Shown here: piece after piece, positions 28,463-36,748 of the stretch | Numbering within the stretch: the first letter of the stretch is position 1 | Layout: every line of letters begins with the position of its first letter | Assembly (NCBI RefSeq): GCF_007859815.1 | Contig: NZ_SJPH01000001.1 | Coordinates: 62,001-126,000 of the forward strand | DNA length: 64,000 nt | Reading direction: 5' to 3' | Origin: Botrimarina hoheduenensis | Lineage (GTDB): Bacteria; Planctomycetota; Planctomycetia; Pirellulales; Lacipirellulaceae | Translations under genes and position numbers: made by a program | The notes under the pieces: model-generated | What the model was told of the DNA's origin: nothing | What the model saw: the letters and a program-made list of their open reading frames with translations, nothing else | The model's database searches: none

Positions 28463-28572
28463 GGCGAACCTGTTTCGTTAGCGAACATGCTCCACATGAT
28501 CCTAGCGCGTGTAGACTGCTAATAGGCGGCACGCCGCTCAAGCTGATCCTCTTCACTCTTGTATCGAAAAGC

Positions 28573-29352
28573 GTGATCGAGAACGCCACTACCGACGAAA
28601 CGGTCCAGCGGCTGATGGACCAGTACGCCGAAATCGCGCGGCTAGCCGGGGGGCTTGCGCACGAGATCAAGAATCCGCTCTCGACGATTCGGCTCAACAT
28701 GCAGCTGTTGGCCGAGGACTTGCTGCCCGAACGCGACGACGATGACGAAGACGCCGTGCCGCTATCGATCGAGCAGCGCCGGGTGGCCAAGCGCATCGAG
28801 GCCGTCCAGCGCGAGTGCTCGCGGCTGCACGAACTGCTGGACGACTTCCTTAACTACGCGCGGGTGCAGCGGATCGATCTGGTGCCGCGCGACCTGAACG
28901 TGGAGATCGCCGAGGCGCTCGACTTCTTTGAGCCAGAGTGCGACGCCGCGGGGATCGAGATCGTCCCCTACCTGGACGCCGACCTGCCCACGGTGCGGCT
29001 CGATCGCGAGTCATTCCGCGGCGCGCTGATGAATCTGCTGCTCAACGCCAAGCAGGCGATGCCCGACGGCGGGCAGATTATCGTGCAGACCCGCGGCTTG
29101 GGAGATCGAGCCGCGATCTATCTGACGGATACGGGCGTGGGCATGAGCGACGCCACCGCCGGCCGTATGTTTGAGACCTTTTTTAGCACCAAGCCGGGCG
29201 GCTCGGGATTGGGACTGCCGACCACGGCGAAAATCATCGAAGCCCACGGCGGCGCGATCACGGTGCAGAGCGAGCTAGGTCGCGGCACGCGGTTCACGAT
29301 TGAGTTACCCTCGGTGGCGAGGCTCCCTAAATCCACCAACGCGGCCGGATAA
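28573..29352 (+). CDS. Soluble NtrB-like sensor histidine kinase
   Basis: A 259-residue kinase with no membrane segment and almost no sensor region. Residues 1-25 lead straight into the H-box GGLAHEIKNPLSTI (His30), then the dimerisation helices with an acidic DDDDED insertion. The HATPase domain has N-box NLLLNAKQAM, G1 DTGVGM, F-box MFETFFSTK and G2 GSGLGLP. Without a PAS or other input domain, the signal must come from a partner protein. It starts with GTG. The probable partner is the NtrC-type regulator at 30976, but a PEP-CTERM hydrolase gene lies between them. Confidence 0.9.
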   Translation: MIENATTDETVQRLMDQYAEIARLAGGLAHEIKNPLSTIRLNMQLLAEDLLPERDDDDEDAVPLSIEQRRVAKRIEAVQRECSRLHELLDDFLNYARVQRIDLVPRDLNVEIAEALDFFEPECDAAGIEIVPYLDADLPTVRLDRESFRGALMNLLLNAKQAMPDGGQIIVQTRGLGDRAAIYLTDTGVGMSDATAGRMFETFFSTKPGGSGLGLPTTAKIIEAHGGAITVQSELGRGTRFTIELPSVARLPKSTNAAG

Positions 29353-29439
29353 CGCCCCGGGCCCCACCGAGCCGGCATGCCCGATTGGTTGGGTGCGGAA
29401 CTGCTTCCGTGGCACTCCTGCCTGCAAGAAAGTAACCCC

Positions 29440-30912
29440 ATGATTAACAACCAAGCGCCCGCTGTGCCGAACTCAATCGGCTGGCTGGTTGTGGTGCTCC
29501 TTCTTGTCAACATGCTGCCGACGACGGCGTCGGCTCAACCCTTCAGCGGCGATATCAACCGCTGGGTGGCGCAAGATACGCTTGCCCCGCCCGAGCCGGG
29601 GGCGATCTTGTTCACGGGCAGCTCGAGCATCCGGCGCTACGAGCAGCTAACCCGCGACTTTGCGGACTATCACGTGATCCAACGTGGGTTCGGGGGTTCG
29701 CAGTTCGAGGACCTAGTCGGATACGCCGACGAGATTGTGCTGCCATACCGCCCTGCGGCGATTGTGGTTTGGGAAGGGACCAACGACATCAATGCGGGCG
29801 AAAGCGCCGCGGAAGTGGTGGCCGACTACGAGGCGTTTGTGGCGAAGGTCCACTCGAGTCTGCCCGGCACGCCGATCTTTTACTTGGGAATCATGCCCAC
29901 TCCCGGGCGTTTCGCGTGTTGCGAGACCCGCAACACCGAGGCCAACACGGCCATCGCCGCCCGCGCGGCAAACAACCCGGCGTTGCACTACATCGATCTG
30001 CCCGCCGCCTTCCGTGCGTTGTCGCCCCCCACCGGGCCAGACTTCAACGCGCTGTTCGTGGACAACATCCATCTCAACCGGGCGGGCTACGATCTGTGGA
30101 CAAGCTTGATTCGTCCGCAGCTAATGGCGGTCGTGCCGCCGAACAAGGAGTTCAGTCCCAACCCCCTCTCGCCGCGACCGGGCGTACGGCTGTTGTTCGA
30201 TTTCGGCCCCAGCAATCCACAGGACGGTGACGCCACGGTGGGGCCCGACGTGCGTGGCAATCACTGGAACAACTGGCACGCCGCCGAGGGGGGCATTGCC
30301 GTCAACGCCGGCGAGCGGATCACCAATCTTGTCGATACCACCGGCGCGGCAACCGGTATCAACCTCACGATTACCGGCGGCTTTGCCACCAACGGCAAGC
30401 TCCAAGGCGGGCTGCTCCAAGCCGATCCCGCACTGCTGGGGGATTTCGCGGTCGCGACCGCCACCCAAGACTATTTTTTCAGCAGCGCCGACAATCGGGT
30501 TGGTGGCGGCAATGACGACCGTCCGGGCGGATTCATGCTGGAGGGCTTGGATCCTGAACGCCAGTACGAGTTTCGCTTCTTCGGCTCGCGGGCGGTGAGC
30601 AGCCTGCGTACGACCGAGTACCGCGTCTACGGACAGAACACGGGGGTGGCCAAGCTCGTGACCTCGGGTCCAGGGATCAGCGCCGCCGGCACCGGTGCCG
30701 GAAACGACGACGAGATTGCGCTGGTCAGCGGGATCCGACCCGATGGCTACGGGCAGATCTTTGTCGATCTGACTCTGTTGCGGGGAGACTTTGCGTACCT
30801 GAATGCGATGGAAATGCGGGTGCTAGAGGTCCCTGAACCGGCGTCGCTCGGCACGCTGGGCTGGCTGGGCGTTTTGCTGGCGGCCCCGCTTTTTGGCGGT
30901 CGCGGGCTCTGA
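29440..30912 (+). CDS. PEP-CTERM-anchored SGNH/GDSL hydrolase
   Basis: A 490-residue exported protein. After a signal peptide (about 1-33, ending ASA) comes an SGNH hydrolase domain (about 40-220): block I FTGSSSIRRYE with the nucleophile Ser, block II GFGGSQFED, block III WEGTNDIN, and block V DNIHLNRAGY with the catalytic Asp/His. The second half (about 240-460) looks like a beta-sandwich, possibly carbohydrate-binding. The C-terminus is a PEP-CTERM tail (VPEP, hydrophobic helix, GGRGL). It probably acts as a surface esterase or deacetylase on polysaccharide. The ATG at 29440 is chosen because it starts the signal peptide. It sits between kinase and regulator genes, and shared regulation is possible but unproven. 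Confidence 0.85.
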   Translation: MINNQAPAVPNSIGWLVVVLLLVNMLPTTASAQPFSGDINRWVAQDTLAPPEPGAILFTGSSSIRRYEQLTRDFADYHVIQRGFGGSQFEDLVGYADEIVLPYRPAAIVVWEGTNDINAGESAAEVVADYEAFVAKVHSSLPGTPIFYLGIMPTPGRFACCETRNTEANTAIAARAANNPALHYIDLPAAFRALSPPTGPDFNALFVDNIHLNRAGYDLWTSLIRPQLMAVVPPNKEFSPNPLSPRPGVRLLFDFGPSNPQDGDATVGPDVRGNHWNNWHAAEGGIAVNAGERITNLVDTTGAATGINLTITGGFATNGKLQGGLLQADPALLGDFAVATATQDYFFSSADNRVGGGNDDRPGGFMLEGLDPERQYEFRFFGSRAVSSLRTTEYRVYGQNTGVAKLVTSGPGISAAGTGAGNDDEIALVSGIRPDGYGQIFVDLTLLRGDFAYLNAMEMRVLEVPEPASLGTLGWLGVLLAAPLFGGRGL

Positions 30913-30975
30913 ACGGGCGGGCTCCGCTGCGCTCTGGCTTTCGCACCGGGGGCCAGGGGTCCATAATCGCCTGCC

Positions 30976-32397
30976 ATGGCGAAGAACCAAACACGAGCCA
31001 CCGCGGGACCACCGATCAAGGTGCTCGTGGTCGATAACGATCACGGCCACGCCGAGGCAATGGCCGAAAGCCTGGCCAAGATCGGCTATGAGTGCCAAGT
31101 GGCACACGCCGGTGCCGAGGCGCTCCCGCTGCTGGAGAAGCACGCCTTCGAGATCGTCGTGACAGACCTGGTGATGCCCGGCGGGATCGGCGGCCTGGAG
31201 CTGCTGGGCGAAGTCAAGCAGCATCTGCCCGACGCCGAGGTGATCCTCGTCACCGGCCACGGCACGGTCGAGTCGGCGGTCGAGGCGATGCGCCGCGGCG
31301 CGTTCAACTATCTGCTCAAGCCGCTCGATCTGGCACAGCTTCGGGCGGTGGTCGATAACGCCGCCCGCAGCCAGCACCTCCGCCGCGCCAACGCCGAGCT
31401 GCGCAAACGGCTGGACGAGAAGTTCGGCTTCGAGGGGGTCGTCGGCGAGAGCGAAGCGATGCGCGGCGTGATCGAGCGGCTCAGCCGCATCGCCCCGACC
31501 GACGCCTCGGTCCTCATCCAGGGCGACACCGGCTCCGGCAAGGAGTTGGTCGCCCAGGCGATCCACCAGAACAGCCCCCGCAAGGCGCGGCCCTTCGTCG
31601 CGCTGAACTGCGGGGCCCTGTCTGAGAACATCCTAGAGAGCGAACTCTTCGGCCACATCAAAGGGGCGTTCACCGACGCCTCGCACGATCGCGTGGGCAA
31701 GTTCGAGTACGCCGACGGCGGCACGCTCTTTCTGGACGAGGTCGGCGACATGCCGCTCGCGACGCAGATCAAGCTGCTGCGAGTGCTCGAATCGGGCGAG
31801 ATCACGCGCGTCGGCTCGAACGAGGTGAAGCGCGTCGATGTGCGGATCCTGTCGGCCACCAATCGCGACCTCGAAACGGCGATCGCTGAGGGCTCGTTCC
31901 GCGAGGACCTCTATCATCGGCTGAAGGTCGTGACGGTGCGGCTGCCACGGCTGGCCGAGCGACGTGATGACATACCGCTGTTGGTCGAGCATTTCGTGCG
32001 GCTGCACGCCAAGCGTCATCACAAGAAGGCACCGGGCGTGTCGGCCGCGGCGCGGCGGCGGCTGCTGGCGTACGACTGGCCGGGCAACGTCCGCGAGTTG
32101 AAGAACGCCATCGAGAGCATGGTGGTGGTTGACTACGACGGCGTGCTCGACCTGGATGATCTGCCCGAGCAATTCCTCGCCGCCGGTCCCGTCGACGAAA
32201 CCGGCGAAACCGCCGGGAACCTGTCTACCGGCACCGCCCTGGCGGACCTGGTCGGCAAGTCGATGTCCGACATCGAGGGGCTGTTCATCGGCGAAACTCT
32301 CAAGGTCACCGGCGGCAACCGCGAGGACGCCGCCAAGATGCTCGGCATCGGCGAGCGCACGCTGTACCGCAAGATCAAAGAGTACGGACTCAACTGA
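30976..32397 (+). CDS. NtrC-family sigma-54-dependent response regulator
   Basis: A 473-residue activator with three domains. The receiver (about 15-130) has phosphoacceptor Asp64 in TDLVMPGG, and its switch region is VTGHGT. The AAA+ sigma-54 interaction domain (about 155-380) has Walker A GDTGSGKE, GAFTDA loop (GHIKGAFTDASHD) and Walker B GGTLFLDEVGDM. The Fis-type HTH is at the end (NREDAAKMLGIGERTLYRKIKEYGLN). The intact GAFT(D)A loop implies real sigma-54 contact. A CATAAT element ends 8 bases before the ATG and may serve as a -10. The likely cognate kinase is at 28573. Confidence 0.93.
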   Translation: MAKNQTRATAGPPIKVLVVDNDHGHAEAMAESLAKIGYECQVAHAGAEALPLLEKHAFEIVVTDLVMPGGIGGLELLGEVKQHLPDAEVILVTGHGTVESAVEAMRRGAFNYLLKPLDLAQLRAVVDNAARSQHLRRANAELRKRLDEKFGFEGVVGESEAMRGVIERLSRIAPTDASVLIQGDTGSGKELVAQAIHQNSPRKARPFVALNCGALSENILESELFGHIKGAFTDASHDRVGKFEYADGGTLFLDEVGDMPLATQIKLLRVLESGEITRVGSNEVKRVDVRILSATNRDLETAIAEGSFREDLYHRLKVVTVRLPRLAERRDDIPLLVEHFVRLHAKRHHKKAPGVSAAARRRLLAYDWPGNVRELKNAIESMVVVDYDGVLDLDDLPEQFLAAGPVDETGETAGNLSTGTALADLVGKSMSDIEGLFIGETLKVTGGNREDAAKMLGIGERTLYRKIKEYGLN

Positions 32398-32505
32398 ACA
32401 TGGTGCTTAGAAGACTGTCGATAGCGAGGGTAAAACGATTAAACGGCGGGATTCGAGCAATATGGTCGATTCGGGCCTAACACACCTGCTGACTTCGTTT
32501 TCAAG

Positions 32506-32931
32506 ATGACGAGACGCGACACTAAACTCGAATCAGAAGGCGCTGAGTTCCTGGTTTTAGGTAACTTGCTGGCTCGTGGTGTTCAGTGTCACAAGGCCTA
32601 CACGCAAACAGCTAGGTACGATTTGCTAGCGCTGTCACATGACCATAAGATCGCCGTCACGATACAAGTAAAAAGTCGTTGGGATCTGAAGGCTCGCGGG
32701 TTCTTCTTGAAGTCAGTCGATTCTGACTTTGTTGTGGCTGTTTTTCTAAACCGCTCAACAACTGATCCGAGCAAAGAAGCTGACCCCAAATACTTTGTGC
32801 TTCCAAAGCGAATCGTTAAAAAGTACTGGCGCGACGAGAAGGTGCCCAAGGTGTATCTCCCTGGTATCTACAACTTACAGCGATACGAGTCTGCCTGGAA
32901 TCTGATAGCCGCGAATCTAGAGCCGAAATAA
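32506..32931 (+). CDS. Orphan PD-(D/E)XK nuclease-like protein
   Basis: A 141-residue protein with no close family I can name. The pattern E9/E11/E14 on a first helix, RYDLLAL with Asp39 on a strand, and TIQVKSR with Gln54/Lys56 matches the catalytic core E...D...(E/Q)XK of PD-(D/E)XK nucleases such as Holliday-resolvase-like or group-I-intron-associated types. A Lys/Tyr-rich C-terminal part follows. The gene is AT-richer than its neighbours (30 of 60 bases are G+C at 32581-32640), which suggests recent transfer. No methylase, toxin or phage gene adjoins it. It could equally be a restriction-like remnant or a Vsr-like repair enzyme. It lies next to mutL, but with different composition and its own 136-base AT-rich downstream spacer. 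Confidence 0.65.
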   Translation: MTRRDTKLESEGAEFLVLGNLLARGVQCHKAYTQTARYDLLALSHDHKIAVTIQVKSRWDLKARGFFLKSVDSDFVVAVFLNRSTTDPSKEADPKYFVLPKRIVKKYWRDEKVPKVYLPGIYNLQRYESAWNLIAANLEPK

Positions 32932-33067
32932 TATCCCATCGATATAAAAGTTATTCACATTCCCCCATCACGAACTACCTCTTTATCTACACACACTAAG
33001 AACTCCCCCACGCCCGACTAACTTTGCAGCCTAATCAACTTAAGTCCAAAGCTACGGATAGCTCACG

Positions 33068-35074
33068 ATGCCCGCGATCAAGCCCTTACCGCCGCTCGTC
33101 GTGAACCAGATTGCCGCGGGAGAGGTGGTCGAGCGGCCGGCGAGTGTGGTGAAGGAGCTGCTCGAGAACGCCATCGACTCGGGCGCAACACGGATCGACG
33201 TGCTGCTCGAAAAAGGGGGCGTCGAGCGCGTCCGCGTTGTCGATAACGGCACCGGCATCGACGCCGATGACCTACCCTTGGCGATCGCCAACCACGCCAC
33301 CAGCAAGATCACCGCCGCCGAGCAGCTGTTCGAAGTCGGCACGCTCGGCTTCCGCGGCGAGGCGCTCGCGTCGATCGCCTCGGTCAGCCGTCTGACAATC
33401 CGCAGCCGCGCCCGCGGGGCCGCCGAGGGGGCCGAGCTCACCGTCTGCGGGGCCGCCGAAGCGGTTGCCGCCCCCGCCGGCTGCCCCGAGGGAACCACGG
33501 TCGAGGTCGATGACCTGTTCTTCAACACGCCGGTGCGACACAAGTTTCTGCGCTCGGCCCAGACCGAGGCGGGACACGCCACCGAAGCGTTCACGCGGGT
33601 CGCGCTCGCGCACCCGGGAGTGCATTTCACCCTCACGCACAATGGTCGGCTGATCCACGAGCTGCCCCCCTGCCCCGCCGCAGCGGACGCCACCCTAGAA
33701 CCACGGCTGGCTGGCTGGCGGCAGCGGATCGCCACGCTGTTTAGCGACGACCTTGCCGCCGCGCTGGTGGCGGTCAGCAGCCGCGACGAGCGACCAGACG
33801 GCACGGCGATCACGCTCGAAGGGTTTGTCGCGAACCCCTCGCAAAGCCGCTCGCACGCGCGCCTGCAGTACCTGCTGGTCAACGGTCGCTCGATCCGCGA
33901 TCGCTCGCTACAGCACGCGCTGGGCGAAGCCTATCGGGGCCTGCTGCTGAGCGGGCGCAAGCCGATCTGCTTCTTGCGGCTCGACATGCCCGCCGCGCTG
34001 ATTGATGTGAACGTGCACCCGCAGAAGCAAGAGGTGCGCTTCGCTGAAGCCGGCGCGCTCTACAGTCAGCTGCTGGGAACCTTACGCACAAAGTTCCTCT
34101 CGACCGACCTGCGGGCCGGGGCGCAGACCGACCGTAGCGCCGCTGATGATGCCGCCGATGGGGGCGAAACCGGCGCGCTGGTCGCGTGGGCCCGGCAGGG
34201 GCTCTCCCAGCGTCGGCTCGACGAAGCGGCCCCCGCCGCCGGAGAGCACTTCCGCGCAGCATCTTCGGCATCGCCAACCACGGAGCGCCCGCTCGAAGCG
34301 TTCCGTCCGTTCCCGGGCGATCACACGCCGCTCACGCTGCACCGCTTTGCGGGACCGAGGCCGAGCACCGGCAACGCCGCTTCTCTTCCGAACGCACCGC
34401 TCCCGGACAGGCCCGGTACGGAGACGACGCTGTCAACTAGCAACACCGCGGAGCACGCCTCCGACGACAACTCCGCACCGCCTGCTGGCGCAGCCGCAAC
34501 CCTGCCCGGCGGCCGGGCGATGCAGCTGCACGATCGGTACCTGATCGTGGAAACCGCGCTGGGCATGGAGGTGATCGATCAGCACGCCCTGCACGAGCGG
34601 GTGCTGTACGAGAAGCTGCGCCGCCGCGCGCTCGACGGCCCGCTCGAAAAGCAGCGGCTGGTGGTCCCCGAGCCGGTCGATCTGTCGCCCGCCGAAGCCG
34701 CGGCGGCGCTCGAGCACCGCCCGCTGCTGGCCAAGCTCGGCATGGAGATCGAGCCGTTCGGCGGCGACACCGTGCTCGTCACCACGTTGCCCGCGCTCTT
34801 GCGGCGGGCCACCCCGGCCGAAACGCTCCGCGAGATCGCCGCGCAGCTGGTCGCCGGCGGAGCGCCGGGTGCCCGCGACGTGTTCGACGAGCTGCTGCAC
34901 AGCATGAGCTGCAAGGCCGCGGTCAAGTACGGCGACCCCCTCACCCCCGCGGAGATCGACGCCCTGCTCGCCGCCCGCGTCGACACCGAGAACCACCACC
35001 ACTGCCCCCACGGCCGGCCGACGTCGCTGGTGTTCACCCGGCAAGAACTCGACCGCCGCTTCGGCCGCACTTGA
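33068..35074 (+). CDS. mutL: DNA mismatch repair protein MutL
   Basis: A 668-residue mismatch repair ATPase. The N-terminal GHKL domain contains NQIAAGEVVERPASVVKELLENAIDSGA, DNGTGI and GFRGEALASI. A transducer domain with VNGRSIRD and a long Pro/Ala/Thr-rich linker (about 340-485) follow. The C-terminal dimerisation domain carries the endonuclease metal motif DQHALHERVLYE (DQHA-x2-E-x4-E, about 504-515), SCKAAVK and CPHGRPT. It is therefore a nicking-type MutL as in organisms without MutH/Dam-directed repair. mutS is not in the window. Confidence 0.96.
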   Translation: MPAIKPLPPLVVNQIAAGEVVERPASVVKELLENAIDSGATRIDVLLEKGGVERVRVVDNGTGIDADDLPLAIANHATSKITAAEQLFEVGTLGFRGEALASIASVSRLTIRSRARGAAEGAELTVCGAAEAVAAPAGCPEGTTVEVDDLFFNTPVRHKFLRSAQTEAGHATEAFTRVALAHPGVHFTLTHNGRLIHELPPCPAAADATLEPRLAGWRQRIATLFSDDLAAALVAVSSRDERPDGTAITLEGFVANPSQSRSHARLQYLLVNGRSIRDRSLQHALGEAYRGLLLSGRKPICFLRLDMPAALIDVNVHPQKQEVRFAEAGALYSQLLGTLRTKFLSTDLRAGAQTDRSAADDAADGGETGALVAWARQGLSQRRLDEAAPAAGEHFRAASSASPTTERPLEAFRPFPGDHTPLTLHRFAGPRPSTGNAASLPNAPLPDRPGTETTLSTSNTAEHASDDNSAPPAGAAATLPGGRAMQLHDRYLIVETALGMEVIDQHALHERVLYEKLRRRALDGPLEKQRLVVPEPVDLSPAEAAAALEHRPLLAKLGMEIEPFGGDTVLVTTLPALLRRATPAETLREIAAQLVAGGAPGARDVFDELLHSMSCKAAVKYGDPLTPAEIDALLAARVDTENHHHCPHGRPTSLVFTRQELDRRFGRT

Positions 35075-35258
35075 GGCGGGGGGCGTTGGGCAGGCTGTCA
35101 ACTCGAGCGCCCGATTGAGCAGCAAAAAAGTGTGGCTTACGCAGAGGGTTGTGTGCCGCAGCGGGGCTTGTCCGGTAGTGGGTAGCTGCGACCCGTTTCA
35201 CACGGCTGGCAAGCCAGCAGTGGCACCCGGCGAAGCAACACAATCGCCCGGTTTCGTT

Positions 35259-35264
35259 TACAAT
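35259..35264 (+). promoter_or_regulatory. Putative -10 box (TACAAT) of the 35343 gene
   Basis: TACAAT within an AT-rich stretch 78 bases before the ATG. There is no convincing -35. A perfect 6-bp hairpin (35205-35210 with 35213-35218) lies just upstream. Confidence 0.3.
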
Positions 35265-35342
35265 AAGGCCACTGCCAACGCCGGGTGACTGGCGCGGTTA
35301 GCCGGTACCTACTCTGCCTGTCTCGAAATCCTGGATGCACCC

Positions 35343-36491
35343 ATGACTTTCAAATCACTGGTACCGACGGGGGTGTCACGCGTGGCGGGCGTCGCGCGCA
35401 GGGCGGCGTTTGGCTTGCTGCTGTGCTGTTGCGCCACGAATGCCCTGGCCGCGCCGCTGACCGGGCTGACGCGGATTACCAGCACTCCTATTTTCGGTGG
35501 TAGCCCCACGGTCACGTCGGATACGGCTTACGTATCGGTTTCGAGCGAGGCGCCTGGCGTGTGGGCGGTCACTGACAGCGGCAGCGTCTTCACGCCCGCT
35601 CCGCTCTCCCCGGCAGCGCCGATAAGTAGTTTGACACGGGTCACGGAGGCTAACGATGGCCACCTCTACTACGCGGTGAACTACGGAATAGACACTTCTG
35701 GACTGTTCGGCGGCGCCGCCCTCTACAGCCTATCCAACCCCTCATTCGTTCCGGTCGTGTGGGGCGGGGATGTGACGCACGGGGGAGTGCGGAGGGACCT
35801 CGTTGGCGCCGGCACTGTGGATGATTTTATCGGCGGTGGAAGCCCCGTCTTCTTGTTGCCCAACGGCGAAGTGTCGCCGATGGAACTTCCCGACGGTTCA
35901 GCAGGTGCAGTATACTCGGCGACCCCCAACGGATACGCCATTGGGTCCGCGGTAGTGCCCATGACGATCGGAAATGCGCCCGCGGTATGGGATCCAGAGG
36001 GGAGATTCCGGTTCGTGGAGACCGCCGGCTCTCCTGTCTCGATACGTGATCGGGCAGACGGTCAGGGAGTCAATATCGGGCTCTTTTCCGGCTTTGATAT
36101 TATCTACGGCGATCAACCCCCCATAGAGTTGCGAGGACCGAATAGCGACTTTCCTTACAGCGGTTTCCCAATCGTCACCGAAGGAGACTTCGTCGTGGTC
36201 GCCCCTGAATTGGGCAATGATTACTACGCTTTCTACCCGGGCATCATTCCGGGAACCACGGACCGCATGCGTCCCCTCCTTGAAGTGTTCCCGCAGTTGT
36301 CGGCGCTCGATAACCTCGTCGTCTCCGGCGCCACGTCGATGGGTGGGAACGTCTACCTAACAATCCGCGCCGCCGACGGTCTCTATCTGTTCGGCGCCCC
36401 CGACCCGTCGCTCATCCCCGAGCCAACGACGGCGGCGCTGTGCTGCGGCCTGCTCGTAGGCGCGTCCCTCCGCAGCCGTGCCCGAGCGTGA
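35343..36491 (+). CDS. PEP-CTERM secreted protein of unknown function
   Basis: A 382-residue exported protein. It has a long signal peptide (about 1-36, ending ALA), then a Gly/Thr/Val-rich body with repeated beta-propeller-like strand patterns (TPNGYAIG, VPMTIGNAPAVWD, GNVYLTIRAADGLYLFG). The C-terminal PEP-CTERM signal is IPEP, a hydrophobic segment and RSRARA. The repeating pattern resembles secreted kelch/HAF-type propellers, but no diagnostic motif is visible. It stands alone between mutL and aroDE. The middle of the gene is slightly AT-richer than its ends. Confidence 0.75.
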   Translation: MTFKSLVPTGVSRVAGVARRAAFGLLLCCCATNALAAPLTGLTRITSTPIFGGSPTVTSDTAYVSVSSEAPGVWAVTDSGSVFTPAPLSPAAPISSLTRVTEANDGHLYYAVNYGIDTSGLFGGAALYSLSNPSFVPVVWGGDVTHGGVRRDLVGAGTVDDFIGGGSPVFLLPNGEVSPMELPDGSAGAVYSATPNGYAIGSAVVPMTIGNAPAVWDPEGRFRFVETAGSPVSIRDRADGQGVNIGLFSGFDIIYGDQPPIELRGPNSDFPYSGFPIVTEGDFVVVAPELGNDYYAFYPGIIPGTTDRMRPLLEVFPQLSALDNLVVSGATSMGGNVYLTIRAADGLYLFGAPDPSLIPEPTTAALCCGLLVGASLRSRARA

Positions 36492-36748
36492 CCGCCATCT
36501 GACGCCGCCCCCCGCGGGCTCTCGCCCTAGGTGCGCTCACGCGGATCCGTCTGCTGCGTTATGTAAAGCGACACTGTTTACCCAACGGTGACGCCACAAT
36601 CGCGGGTCTTCCTATCTTCCCCGCGCCAGCGGCTAGCCACGGGCCCTTCGGCTAGCGAAACTAGGAGATTCTCCCGGGACGGGGCTGCCGCCCCTCGGGG
36701 AGATCCGTTTGTGCCCCGCCGTTTTCCCTGTTCCGCCCCGTCTGCCCG

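Noticed and set aside
27043-28497. Long minus-strand frame (484 codons) opposite pnp
   Set aside because: It is the antisense shadow of pnp in high-G+C DNA. The plus-strand product has complete PNPase domains, and this frame's product is Asp/Leu/His-rich with no motif.
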